The notes beneath the pieces are model-generated. The model worked only from the letters and a program-made list of their open reading frames with translations, made no database searches and had not been told where the DNA came from. The position numbers and the translations under genes were made by a program. Positions 55,788-64,000 of a stretch of DNA of 64,000 nt are shown here, piece after piece. Source of the stretch: Aliivibrio wodanis (GTDB lineage Bacteria > Pseudomonadota > Gammaproteobacteria > Enterobacterales > Vibrionaceae); contig LN554846.1 of assembly GCA_000953695.1 (NCBI GenBank), forward strand, positions 372,001 through 436,000, given 5' to 3'. Position 1 is the stretch's first letter, and each line of letters opens with the position of its first letter.

Positions 55788-57104
55788 TTATTTAGCTTGA
55801 GTTGTTTTACTCGCTTTTAAGCCCATATTGATATCTACAACATCTTGCTCACTTAATGTACCTACTGCTTGTTTTAGCTGTAGTACACTCAGGATGTAAT
55901 CGTAACGAGCATTTGCTAGGTTACGGTTAGCATCGAATAGACGGCGAGTAGAATCTAGTACATCAACAATAGTACGAGTACCAACATCAAAACCTGCTTC
56001 AGTTGCTTCTAATGCAGAATTTGCAGAAATAACCGTTTGTTCATAGGCTTTTAAAGCACCAATAGAAGCATTGATGTTGTTGTTGTAAGCTCGTACATTT
56101 CTTGTCACATCGCGGTAAGTCGCTTCTAAATCTTGGCTAGCAGCAACATATTTGAACTGAGCTTGATTTGTTTGTGAAGTAATGTTGCCACCAGTATACA
56201 GTGGAACAACTAAGTTGATGCCTGCATTGATGTCACTAGCATTGTAATCTTGAGCACTATTACTTTGGTCTGTGTAGTTATAACCAGCATCAAGCGTTAG
56301 TGATGGCATGTGACCAGAGCTTGCTAAAGAGATATTATCTTTAGCTACATCAGTACTGATACGAGCAGCTAATAAGCTTAAGTTCTTTTGTTGTGCTTCA
56401 TCAATTAAACTATCTGATGATTGTTCAGATGGGCTTGCAGAGAAGCGATCAGTGTCGAGTACACTTAGTTCTGTGTGGCCTTGGCCTGTGATCACACGAA
56501 GTTCTTCATAACTGTTTACCAATTGGTTTTCAGTCAGTACTTCGTTTGCCAACACGCTATCGTATTGTGCTTGTGCATCATGAACATCGGTAATTGCAGA
56601 TAAACCAACATCGAAACGTTGTTTAGTCTGCTCTAATTGACGAGCAACAGCTGCTTTTTCTGCACGAACAAACTCTAGGTTATCGTTGGCACGCAGAACA
56701 TCAAAGTAAGCTTGTGCCACACGTAAAATTACACCTTGCTGTTCAGCAGCATAAGCAGAATCGGCTTGACGAGCACTTTTTTCTGCAATATCTAAGCTTA
56801 CCCAGCTTGAACGTTGGTAGAGTTCTTGGGATAAAGAAACGCCGGCATTCAAACGATCATTTTCACGAGAGTCCATATCACTTCGTAGGATATTGTAACC
56901 CGCAGTTAAATTAATCTGAGGTAATAACGAACTTTGTGAAGAGTTGACCGCTTCAAAAGCTGCGTCTTTATTTGCAGCAGCTCTTAGTAATTGAGGGTCA
57001 TTTTCTTTAGCTTGGTTATACACTTGTGCAAGGTCATCAGCAGCAGCTAAAGAGCTGAAACTACCTAGTGCGATACCAATAACAAGTGGAAGCAGTTTTC
57101 TCAT
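55788..57104 (-). CDS. tolC: Outer-membrane channel protein TolC
   Basis: A 438-residue outer-membrane efflux protein. The signal peptide is about residues 1-22 (MRKLLPLVIGIALGSFSSLA then AA), before DDLAQVYNQAKENDPQLL. Two homologous repeats of about 200 residues each carry the long coiled helices that form the periplasmic tunnel; the second repeat shows EATEAGFDVGTRTIVDVLDS, the counterpart of QRFDVGLSAITDVHDAQA in the first. It is the exit duct for type I secretion and RND pumps. It diverges from nudF across a 230-base spacer, the same arrangement as in E. coli. The C-terminal tail is shorter than in E. coli TolC. Confidence 0.97.
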   Translation of the reverse strand: MRKLLPLVIGIALGSFSSLAAADDLAQVYNQAKENDPQLLRAAANKDAAFEAVNSSQSSLLPQINLTAGYNILRSDMDSRENDRLNAGVSLSQELYQRSSWVSLDIAEKSARQADSAYAAEQQGVILRVAQAYFDVLRANDNLEFVRAEKAAVARQLEQTKQRFDVGLSAITDVHDAQAQYDSVLANEVLTENQLVNSYEELRVITGQGHTELSVLDTDRFSASPSEQSSDSLIDEAQQKNLSLLAARISTDVAKDNISLASSGHMPSLTLDAGYNYTDQSNSAQDYNASDINAGINLVVPLYTGGNITSQTNQAQFKYVAASQDLEATYRDVTRNVRAYNNNINASIGALKAYEQTVISANSALEATEAGFDVGTRTIVDVLDSTRRLFDANRNLANARYDYILSVLQLKQAVGTLSEQDVVDINMGLKASKTTQAK

Positions 57105-57334
57105 TGTGGTCAGTCCTGCAAAATTGTTTTATATAATATAGTTCATAGAGTGTACCTTATCTCTCTATACCCTGGCTGTAAAGATTACGTTTTTTTACGT
57201 TCTGTTGATTTATATTATAGTAATATTGTGGAAAGCTTCTAAAAAAATGTAAGCATTATCATAAAAGTTGAGTTAATGAATTGTTGCTCTTATCGATGAA
57301 TGATAAAACAGAGCGACAAATGAAGGAGAGCTAC

Positions 57335-57973
57335 ATGACAGCACCATCAAATACACAATTAAATAATCAATTTACTTCTGATGATGTTGAACTTTTGTCA
57401 AAAATATCACTTTATGATGGCTTTTTTAAAATGACAAAAGTTAGTTTTCGCCATCAATTATTTAAGGGTGGTTGGAGTGAAGTTATAGAAAGGGAGTTGT
57501 TTGAGCGCGGCCACGCAGTCGCTTTATTACCTTATGATCCTATTACCGATAGTGTTGTGTTAATTGAGCAAATTCGAGTAGGTGTTTTAGGTTCTGATTC
57601 CCCTTGGCAATATGAAATTGTTGCAGGAATGATAGATAAAGGTCAATCAGCAGAACAAGTTGCTATTCGAGAAACACAAGAAGAAGCTGGCATTAGTGTT
57701 TCTAATTTAGAGAAAATAACTCATTTTTACCCATCTTCTGGTGGTTGCACAGAAAGGCTCGATGTTTTTGTTGGACAAGTTGATGCGTCTAAAGCAACAG
57801 GTGTCCATGGATTAAAAGAGGAAGGGGAAGACATTCGAGTGCATGTTGTAACTCGAGAAGAGGCATATGCATTAGTTACTCGTGGTGTAATTGAGAATGC
57901 TGCCTCAATTATTGCGTTACAGTGGCTAGAATTGAATGTTTCGCGCCTGAGATTACAGTGGAATAGTAAATAA
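57335..57973 (+). CDS. nudF: ADP-ribose pyrophosphatase (Nudix hydrolase)
   Basis: The ATG at 57335 (MTAPSNTQLNN) has AGGAG 6 bases upstream, giving 212 residues (E. coli NudF 209); upstream in-frame starts are less well placed. It hydrolyses ADP-ribose to AMP and ribose-5-phosphate. The Nudix box is present with the catalytic core REtqEEaGI (residues about 118-126). However, the first Glu of the GX5EX7REUXEEXGU pattern is Gln here (GMIDKGQ). The downstream loop GGCTERLDVFVG is typical of ADP-ribose-specific members. It is the first gene of nudF-yqiB-cpdA-yqiA-parE-parC, in the E. coli order through parE. Confidence 0.93.
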   Translation: MTAPSNTQLNNQFTSDDVELLSKISLYDGFFKMTKVSFRHQLFKGGWSEVIERELFERGHAVALLPYDPITDSVVLIEQIRVGVLGSDSPWQYEIVAGMIDKGQSAEQVAIRETQEEAGISVSNLEKITHFYPSSGGCTERLDVFVGQVDASKATGVHGLKEEGEDIRVHVVTREEAYALVTRGVIENAASIIALQWLELNVSRLRLQWNSK

Positions 57974-57974
57974 C

Positions 57975-58406
57975 ATGCGTAAATACCATGTTAATTTAGC
58001 AAGCTTAATGAGAGTTTATGAAACAAATTATGCTAAATTAGTCGCCCTATTACCAAAGAATGAAAAAATTGGGGCTGTTTTAAGCTATCAAGTGTGTTTA
58101 CAGCAATACCAAATTAAAATAATAGAAGTAACGGTTTATACAACATTAGTTGAAGTTTATCAGATAGATGAGCAACCAATTTATCCTTTACCAAGGTTAA
58201 CCGTACGACTTTATCATGACGCTAGAGTGGCTGAGGTGTGTGCTAGCCAACAGTTTTCATACATTAAAGCGAAATATGATTATCCAAATAAAAAAATGCT
58301 TCAAAAAGATGAGAAGCACCAATTAAACCAGTTCCTAAGTGACTGGCTGACGTTTTGTTTAAAAAATGGGATAAGCCAAGAGCCCATTTTTTTAGAAAAG
58401 AATTAA
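57975..58406 (+). CDS. yqiB: DUF1249 protein YqiB
   Basis: A 143-residue protein beginning MRKYHVNLASLMRVYETNYA, one base after the nudF stop, so the genes are coupled. The conserved DUF1249 features are visible: the N-terminal helix with YETNYAKLVALLP, and YPLPRLTVRLYHDARVAEVC near residues 72-91, then HQLNQFLSDWLTFCL near the end. The biochemical function is unknown; the gene is kept between nudF and cpdA in many gamma-proteobacteria. It is cytoplasmic, with no signal or membrane segment. Confidence 0.92.
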   Translation: MRKYHVNLASLMRVYETNYAKLVALLPKNEKIGAVLSYQVCLQQYQIKIIEVTVYTTLVEVYQIDEQPIYPLPRLTVRLYHDARVAEVCASQQFSYIKAKYDYPNKKMLQKDEKHQLNQFLSDWLTFCLKNGISQEPIFLEKN

Positions 58407-58421
58407 AAGGTTGTAGCTATT

Positions 58422-59246
58422 TTGCTCTCGGAAACATTACTTAATAATGAAGACAGCCCGATTAGGTTGTTACAAATAACAGATACTCATTTGTTTGCGC
58501 CCGAAGATGGTGCGCTTCTTGGCGTGCCTACCTTAAAAAGCTTTCGAGCTGTTGTTGATCAAGTTCAACAGCGTACGCCAGATTTTGATGCGATTTTAGC
58601 GACGGGCGATATATCTCAAGATCATACTGTACAGTCATATCAGCACTTTGTTGATGGTATTGAACCGCTAGAAAAGCCATGCTATTGGTTACCAGGAAAT
58701 CATGATTATAAGCCAAGCATGAGTAATGTTTTGCCTTCTTCCCAAATTCAAGCGTGTGAGCATGTGCTTATAGGTCTGCATTGGCAGATTATTATTTTAG
58801 ACAGTCAGGTTGTAGGTGTTCCTCATGGTTTACTATCATCAAAACAATTAATATTGCTCGATAATGCTCTTACTCAACATCCAGATCGCCATTCATTGGT
58901 ATTACTGCATCATCATCCATTACCAGCAGGTAGTGCGTGGTTAGATCAACACCAACTAAAAGATAACCAAGATTTTTGGGATGTTCTTAATCAGCACAGT
59001 AATGTTAATGGCATTGTTTGTGGTCATATTCATCAAGAGCTTGATCGTAAGGTTAATGGCGTTCGTTTACTTGCGACCCCTTCAACTTGTGTTCAATTCC
59101 TGCCTGACTCTGATGATTTTGCATTAGATTCTCAAGCTCCAGGGTGGAGAACGTTTGAACTGTTTCCTAATGGTGTTATTGAGACTCAAGTTCATCGTTT
59201 AAATAACAGTGATTTTTCTGCTGATAGTGATGCCGGAGGATATTAG
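58422..59246 (+). CDS. cpdA: 3',5'-cyclic-AMP phosphodiesterase CpdA
   Basis: A 274-residue class III metallophosphoesterase that hydrolyses cAMP and so tunes CRP activity. All five metal-site motifs are visible in order: ITDTHLF near residues 19-25, GDISQD, GNHD, LHHHPLP and GHIHQE. The frame has no ATG before the conserved RLLQITDTH, so I take the TTG at 58422 (MLSETLLNNE); AAAAGG lies 11 bases upstream, a long spacing, so the exact start is less certain. It is separated by 15 bases from yqiB and abuts yqiA directly. Confidence 0.93.
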   Translation: MLSETLLNNEDSPIRLLQITDTHLFAPEDGALLGVPTLKSFRAVVDQVQQRTPDFDAILATGDISQDHTVQSYQHFVDGIEPLEKPCYWLPGNHDYKPSMSNVLPSSQIQACEHVLIGLHWQIIILDSQVVGVPHGLLSSKQLILLDNALTQHPDRHSLVLLHHHPLPAGSAWLDQHQLKDNQDFWDVLNQHSNVNGIVCGHIHQELDRKVNGVRLLATPSTCVQFLPDSDDFALDSQAPGWRTFELFPNGVIETQVHRLNNSDFSADSDAGGY

Positions 59247-59831
59247 ATGAAAAAGCCTAGTTTATTGCTTTATCTTCATGGCTTTAATAGCTCGCCATTA
59301 TCCCATAAAGCACAGGTTATGGTGAGTTATTGTAAAGAATATCGCTCAGACATCCATGTGGTCGTACCTAAGCTGCCTCCTTATCCTCACGAGTCAGCAC
59401 AATACCTAACCGCGTTAATTGAACAATATAAATCAGATTATCAAATAGGTTTAGTTGGTAGCTCACTAGGTGGCTACTTATCTACTTGGCTAAGTGAGCA
59501 ATATGGATTTAAAGCAGTTTTGGTTAATCCTGCGGTGAAGCCTTATGAACTACTGGCTGATTATTTAGGTAAGCAAGTAAACCCATACTCCCAAGAAGAA
59601 TATGTGTTAGAAGAAAAACACATGATAGAGCTGCTAGGATTGAGAGTTGATCAGATCCAATCACCAAATAGTTTATGGCTATTGCAACAAGAAGGTGATG
59701 AAGTTCTTGATTACCGTGAAGCGTTAGAAAAATACATTGGTTGTAAGCAGACAATAGAAAAATCGGGTGATCATAGTTTTGTTGATTTTGAGCGTTACCC
59801 TGAACAAATTATTCAATTTCTAAATTTATAG
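59247..59831 (+). CDS. yqiA: YqiA-family esterase
   Basis: A 194-residue alpha/beta-hydrolase. The nucleophile serine is in VGSSLGGYLSTW (GxSxG, about residues 70-76), and the likely acid and histidine are in GDEVLDY near 151-157 and GDHSFVDF near 171-178. HGFNSSP near residue 11 forms part of the oxyanion region. E. coli YqiA hydrolyses acyl-CoA and short esters. A strong GGAGG lies 7 bases ahead of the ATG, which directly follows the cpdA stop. The natural substrate is not known. Confidence 0.92.
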   Translation: MKKPSLLLYLHGFNSSPLSHKAQVMVSYCKEYRSDIHVVVPKLPPYPHESAQYLTALIEQYKSDYQIGLVGSSLGGYLSTWLSEQYGFKAVLVNPAVKPYELLADYLGKQVNPYSQEEYVLEEKHMIELLGLRVDQIQSPNSLWLLQQEGDEVLDYREALEKYIGCKQTIEKSGDHSFVDFERYPEQIIQFLNL

Positions 59832-59833
59832 TT

Positions 59834-59859
59834 ACTGTTTCTCTACTCGAGAGATACAG
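59834..59859 (+). other. Hairpin between yqiA and parE
   Basis: ACTGTTTCTCT pairs with AGAGATACAGT (one mismatch) around ACTCG, a few bases after the yqiA stop. There is no T-run, so it may be an mRNA-processing or stability structure, or a weak terminator, ahead of parE. Confidence 0.5.
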
Positions 59860-59974
59860 TATCTATACAATCTTTAATACAAAGCCACATATTTTAGGGG
59901 GAATGGAGCCCTTTGCTTGACTTTCCTCTCTCCCTTTCAGACTATGTGACAAATTTTAAGAAGCCTTCCGAGAT

Positions 59975-61855
59975 ATGACTGAACAATATAATGCAGGAGC
60001 CATAGAGGTTCTAAATGGCCTTGAGCCCGTTCGTCGCCGTCCTGGTATGTATACCGACACCGCTCGCCCAAACCATTTAGGGCAAGAAGTTATAGATAAC
60101 AGTGTCGATGAAGCCTTAGCCGGACACGCGAAAAAAGTTGAAGTAATTTTACACGCCGATCAATCTCTTGAAGTGATTGATGATGGGCGTGGTATGCCTG
60201 TTGATATCCACCCGGTAGAGAAAGTGTCAGGTGTTGAACTGATCCTTTGTAAGTTACATGCTGGTGGTAAATTCTCAGGTAAAAACTACGAATTCTCAGG
60301 TGGTTTGCACGGGGTTGGTATCTCGGTAGTAAATGCCTTATCAAAGCGCGTAGAAGTCACTGTCCGTCGTGATGGTGAGATCTACGAAATTGCGTTTGAA
60401 CATGGCGATAAAGTTTCTGATTTAACGGTTGTCGGCACTTGTGGTCGTCGTAATCGTGGTACTAGCGTACATTTCTGGCCTGATACAAGCTATTTTGATT
60501 CGCCGAAGTTCTCAGTTACTCGTCTTATTAATAATCTAAAAGCTAAAGCGGTATTATGCCCAGGGTTAGAGATTGTTTTTAAAGATAAAGTAAACGATAA
60601 AGAGCATCAATGGTGCTATGAAGATGGTCTTAAAGATTATCTTTTAGAAGGCGTGACTGGTTACACTTTATTACCAGAAGAACCTTTTACTGGTGCATTT
60701 TTAGGGAAAGGCGAAGCCGCAGATTGGGCGGTAACTTGGTTGCCTGAAGGTGGAGAACTGGTTTCTGAAAGCTATGTAAACCTTATTCCTACAGCACAAG
60801 GCGGTACGCACGTAAATGGCATGCGCCAAGGCCTTTTAGATGCAATGCGTGAATTCTGTGAGTTCCGAAATTTATTGCCGCGTGGTGTAAAATTAACTGC
60901 GGATGATATTTGGGATCGTTGTGCTTACGTTTTATCTGTTAAAATGCAAGATCCTCAATTTGCGGGTCAAACTAAAGAGCGCTTATCTTCACGCCAATGT
61001 GCTGCATTTGTTTCTGGTGTAGTTAAAGACGCTTTCAGTTTATGGTTGAATGAAAAACCACAAATTGCAGAACTGATTGCTGAAGCTTGTATTGCCAATG
61101 CACACCGTCGTATGCGAGCAGCTAAGAAAGTTGTTCGTAAGAAGATTGCATCAGGCCCTACATTGCCAGGTAAATTGACAGACTGTTCAATTCAAGATTT
61201 AGCTCGTACCGAACTTTTCTTAGTGGAAGGGGACTCGGCGGGTGGTTCTGCAAAACAAGCGCGTGATCGTGAATTCCAAGCGGTAATGCCACTGCGTGGT
61301 AAAATTCTAAACACGTGGGAAGTATCGGCAGACCAAGTATTAGCTTCCCAAGAAGTTCATAACATTTCAGTCGCGCTAGGTATTGACCCTGACTCAGACG
61401 ATTTATCAGGCTTACGTTACGGTAAAGTTTGTATCTTAGCCGATGCCGATTCAGATGGTCTTCACATTGCGACTCTTCTATGTGCGTTATATCTGAAGCA
61501 CTTCTCTTCTTTAGTTCGTGCCGGTCACGTTTATGTGGCAATGCCACCTTTGTATCGTATTGACTGTGGTAAAGAAGTCTTTTATGCCCTTGATGAAGCA
61601 GAGAAAGAAGGCGTTCTAGATCGCTTAAGCAATAAACGCGCAAAAATAAACGTACAACGATTTAAAGGATTGGGTGAGATGAACCCACTTCAACTTCGTG
61701 AAACGACCATGGATCCAAATACTCGTCGTCTGGTTCAATTAACCATTGATGACGATGAAAAGACCAATGAAATGATGGACATGCTTTTAGGCAAGAAACG
61801 TGCAGACGATCGTCGTGCTTGGCTACAATCTAACGGCGATCAGGCAGAGGTATAA
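59975..61855 (+). CDS. parE: DNA topoisomerase IV subunit B
   Basis: A 626-residue ATPase subunit (E. coli 630) of the enzyme that decatenates daughter chromosomes. The GHKL ATPase domain has EVIDNSVDEALAGH near residues 38-51, DDGRGMPVDIHP near 69-80 and GGLHGVGISVVNALS near 109-123. The TOPRIM domain shows LVEGDSAGGSAKQARD near 412-427 and LADADSDGLHIATLL near 487-501. The final part binds ParC (QRFKGLGEMNPLQL). It is followed by parC 3 bases later, so both subunits are co-translated. It lies downstream of yqiA, as in E. coli. It is the target of coumarins and a secondary target of quinolones. Confidence 0.97.
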   Translation: MTEQYNAGAIEVLNGLEPVRRRPGMYTDTARPNHLGQEVIDNSVDEALAGHAKKVEVILHADQSLEVIDDGRGMPVDIHPVEKVSGVELILCKLHAGGKFSGKNYEFSGGLHGVGISVVNALSKRVEVTVRRDGEIYEIAFEHGDKVSDLTVVGTCGRRNRGTSVHFWPDTSYFDSPKFSVTRLINNLKAKAVLCPGLEIVFKDKVNDKEHQWCYEDGLKDYLLEGVTGYTLLPEEPFTGAFLGKGEAADWAVTWLPEGGELVSESYVNLIPTAQGGTHVNGMRQGLLDAMREFCEFRNLLPRGVKLTADDIWDRCAYVLSVKMQDPQFAGQTKERLSSRQCAAFVSGVVKDAFSLWLNEKPQIAELIAEACIANAHRRMRAAKKVVRKKIASGPTLPGKLTDCSIQDLARTELFLVEGDSAGGSAKQARDREFQAVMPLRGKILNTWEVSADQVLASQEVHNISVALGIDPDSDDLSGLRYGKVCILADADSDGLHIATLLCALYLKHFSSLVRAGHVYVAMPPLYRIDCGKEVFYALDEAEKEGVLDRLSNKRAKINVQRFKGLGEMNPLQLRETTMDPNTRRLVQLTIDDDEKTNEMMDMLLGKKRADDRRAWLQSNGDQAEV

Positions 61856-61858
61856 CAA

Positions 61859-64000
61859 ATGAGTGCAGAAATGTCCTTAGAAGGTGTTGAACAGCTTCCG
61901 TTACGCAAGTTTACAGAAGACGCTTATCTAAACTATTCCATGTACGTAATCATGGATCGCGCATTACCTTATATTGGTGATGGCTTGAAACCCGTTCAAC
62001 GTCGTATTATTTATGCGATGTCAGAGCTTGGTTTATCTGCGAATGCAAAATACAAAAAATCGGCACGTACGGTTGGTGATGTATTAGGTAAGTACCACCC
62101 ACATGGTGACTCTGCTTGTTATGAAGCGATGGTACTAATGGCTCAACCGTTCTCTTACCGCTACCCACTGGTAGATGGTCAGGGTAACTGGGGTGCGCCG
62201 GATGATCCGAAATCGTTCGCAGCAATGCGTTATACCGAATCAAAATTATCGAAGTTTGCTGATGTATTGCTTGGTGAAATAAGCCAAGGTACGGTTGAAT
62301 GGCAGCCAAACTTTGATGGCACGATGAAAGAGCCAAAGATCTTGCCTGCACGTCTTCCTCATATATTGCTGAATGGCATCATGGGTATCGCGGTTGGTAT
62401 GGCGACAGATATTCCACCTCATAATGTGCGTGAAGTGGCGAATGCAACCGTACATTTATTGGATAATCCTAAAGCTGACTTAGATGAAGTGATGAACTTT
62501 ATCCAAGGGCCAGATTACCCAACTGAAGCGGAAATTATTTCATCTCATACCGATATTAAGAAAATTTATCGCACTGGTCGCGGCAGCATTAAAATGCGTG
62601 CGGTATGGCATAAAGAAGGCAGTGATATTGTTATTACTGCATTGCCACATCAAGTATCAGGCAGTAAATTATTAGAACAAATTGCAAGCCAAATGCGAGC
62701 GAAGAAACTACCTATGGTAGAAGACCTTCGTGATGAGTCAGATCATGAGAACCCGACTCGTATCGTGATTGTTCCGCGCTCAAATCGTATTGAAGCTGAG
62801 CCATTAATGAATCATCTATTTGCTTCTACGGATCTTGAAAAAAGCTTCCGTGTGAACCTAAATATGATTGGTTTGGATTTACGTCCACAAGTTAAAGGCT
62901 TAGTTAGCATTCTTAATGAGTGGATTGAATTCCGTCGCACGACAGTTCGTAAGCGTTTACAACACCGTCTTGATAAAATCTTAGCTCGTTTGCATATTTT
63001 AGATGGTCTATTAGCTGCGTATTTGAATATCGATGAAGTTATCGAAATTATTCGTACTGAAGATAATCCAAAGCACGAGTTAATAACGCGCTTTGATTTA
63101 TCTGAAATTCAAGCGGAAGCCATTTTAGAGATTAAACTTCGTCAGTTAGCCAAACTGGAAGAGATTAAGATCCGTGGTGAGCAAGATGAGTTAGCGAAAG
63201 AACGAGATCAACTTGAGAAACTATTAGGTTCAGAGCGTCGTTTAAGTACGTTAATTAAAAAAGAAATTTTAGCGGATGCTGAGAAGTTTGGTGATGATCG
63301 TCGCTCTCCATTAGTTGAGCGTGAAGAAGCGAAAGCATTAACAGAGCGTGATTTAATTCCAAGCGAAACGATTACTGTTGTTCTTTCTGATAAAGGTTGG
63401 ATCCGTCATGCGAAAGGGCATGAAGTTGACCCAACTACGCTAAACTATAAGTCGGGTGATAAATACCTAGCTCATGCGAGAGGTAAGAGTAATGCTCCTG
63501 CCGTTTTCATGGGTAGTAACGGTCGAAGTTACGCATTAGAATCGCATACTTTGCCCTCAGCAAGAAGCCAAGGTGAGCCAATTACAGGCCGATTGAATAT
63601 AACGGCAGGTAGCCAAATTACTCATGTTGTTATGGGTGAAGAAGAACAGTCGTGGTTAATCAGTTCAGATGCAGGTTATGGCTTTGTTTGTAAAGGCAGT
63701 GATTTATTGTCTAAGAATAAGAATGGTAAAACGTTACTTACGCTTCCTGAAAGTGCTTTAGTTATGAACCCTGAGACTGTTTCTGATTTAGACCGTGATG
63801 AGATTCTAGCTATTACTAATGAAGGCCGAATGCTTTTATTCCCTATTAAAGACTTACCTCAACTAAGTAAAGGTAAGGGTAATAAAATCATTAATATTCC
63901 GGCGGCCCGTTCTAAATCTCGTGAAGAGTTTTTATCTCATTTATTATCGTTACCACAAGGTGCAACTATTACCTTGTATGCAGGTAAGCGTAAGTTAGGT
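61859..64000 (+). CDS. parC: DNA topoisomerase IV subunit A, partial at the right edge
   Basis: The frame is open from the ATG at 61859 to the window end, giving 714 residues; E. coli ParC has 752, so only the C-terminal tail is missing. It starts [20 protein letters not shown]. The quinolone region [13 protein letters not shown] (79-91) has S85 and E89, the unmutated residues, and the catalytic tyrosine is Y125 in AAMRYTES. The tower and coiled coil ([14 protein letters not shown]) follow. The C-terminal beta-pinwheel begins near residue 500, with blades such as [16 protein letters not shown]. It is 3 bases downstream of parE. In E. coli parC lies a few genes away from parE. Confidence 0.97.
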   Translation, partial: MSAEMSLEGVEQLPLRKFTEDAYLNYSMYVIMDRALPYIGDGLKPVQRRIIYAMSELGLSANAKYKKSARTVGDVLGKYHPHGDSACYEAMVLMAQPFSYRYPLVDGQGNWGAPDDPKSFAAMRYTESKLSKFADVLLGEISQGTVEWQPNFDGTMKEPKILPARLPHILLNGIMGIAVGMATDIPPHNVREVANATVHLLDNPKADLDEVMNFIQGPDYPTEAEIISSHTDIKKIYRTGRGSIKMRAVWHKEGSDIVITALPHQVSGSKLLEQIASQMRAKKLPMVEDLRDESDHENPTRIVIVPRSNRIEAEPLMNHLFASTDLEKSFRVNLNMIGLDLRPQVKGLVSILNEWIEFRRTTVRKRLQHRLDKILARLHILDGLLAAYLNIDEVIEIIRTEDNPKHELITRFDLSEIQAEAILEIKLRQLAKLEEIKIRGEQDELAKERDQLEKLLGSERRLSTLIKKEILADAEKFGDDRRSPLVEREEAKALTERDLIPSETITVVLSDKGWIRHAKGHEVDPTTLNYKSGDKYLAHARGKSNAPAVFMGSNGRSYALESHTLPSARSQGEPITGRLNITAGSQITHVVMGEEEQSWLISSDAGYGFVCKGSDLLSKNKNGKTLLTLPESALVMNPETVSDLDRDEILAITNEGRMLLFPIKDLPQLSKGKGNKIINIPAARSKSREEFLSHLLSLPQGATITLYAGKRKLG

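Noticed and set aside
61859-64000. Quinolone-resistance change in ParC
   Set aside because: S85 and E89 in the resistance-determining region are the normal residues.

Overview
This 64 kb window is a chromosomal segment of a Vibrionaceae bacterium, most likely Aliivibrio (the A. fischeri / A. logei / A. salmonicida group). The basis is AT-rich DNA with gamma-proteobacterial gene order, Vibrio-type proteins (LeuO, MetJ, LamB, GspAB) and A/T-rich intergenic spacers. This species-level call is inference from gene order and protein resemblance. The window is dense with intact housekeeping genes. I see no prophage, transposase, CRISPR array or obvious pseudogene.

Layout. 1-2.8 kb: the 5' part of priA (reverse, cut by the window edge), rpmE, and a short malic enzyme. 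2.8-13.4 kb: a chemoreceptor and a starch/maltodextrin block on the reverse strand, comprising a pullulanase lipoprotein, malM, lamB and a GH13 amylase lipoprotein. Purine-rich MalT-box-like sites and CRP-like sites lie in its promoter regions. 13.5-17.6 kb: metJ diverging from metB-metL across three adjacent 8-bp met boxes. 17.9-23.6 kb: leuO, a long-chain acyl-CoA synthetase, and ilvI-ilvH. 23.7-31.9 kb: a membrane diguanylate cyclase, two small putative membrane ORFs, a GntR/FCD regulator, pykF, a small membrane protein, a second acyl-CoA ligase and an outer-membrane beta-barrel. 31.9-36.6 kb: tRNA-Ile2(CAU) and the macromolecular-synthesis operon rpsU-yqeY-dnaG-rpoD. 36.8-46.9 kb: tsaD, plsY, folB-folK-uppP, a repeat-rich spacer, cca, gspA-gspB, ygiM and the pit/DUF47 phosphate-transport pair. 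47-55.7 kb: ygiF, a voltage-gated-type K+ channel, a second chemoreceptor, glnE and hldE. 55.8-64 kb: tolC diverging from nudF-yqiB-cpdA-yqiA-parE-parC, with parC cut by the right edge.

From rpoD to parC the order closely follows the ileX-rpoD-dnaG-rpsU-tsaD-plsY-folB-bacA-cca-ygiM-ygiF-glnE-hldE-tolC-nudF-cpdA-parE region of E. coli as I know it. Three insertions stand out against that backbone: gspAB between cca and ygiM, the K+ channel plus chemoreceptor between ygiF and glnE, and folK between folB and uppP. Functionally the region joins extracellular starch breakdown and uptake (pullulanase, amylase, LamB, MalM, with GspAB belonging to the type II secretion pathway), methionine and branched-chain amino-acid synthesis, fatty-acid activation, and core replication, transcription and envelope genes.

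I did not find a convincing undescribed multi-gene system. The points most worth checking are the nested inverted-repeat element with six heptamer copies at 40.3-40.5 kb, palindromic operator candidates ahead of both acyl-CoA ligase genes, two small membrane ORFs, a GH13 amylase with an altered region I, a (CT)7 tract inside gspA, and a NudF with a changed Nudix-box residue.
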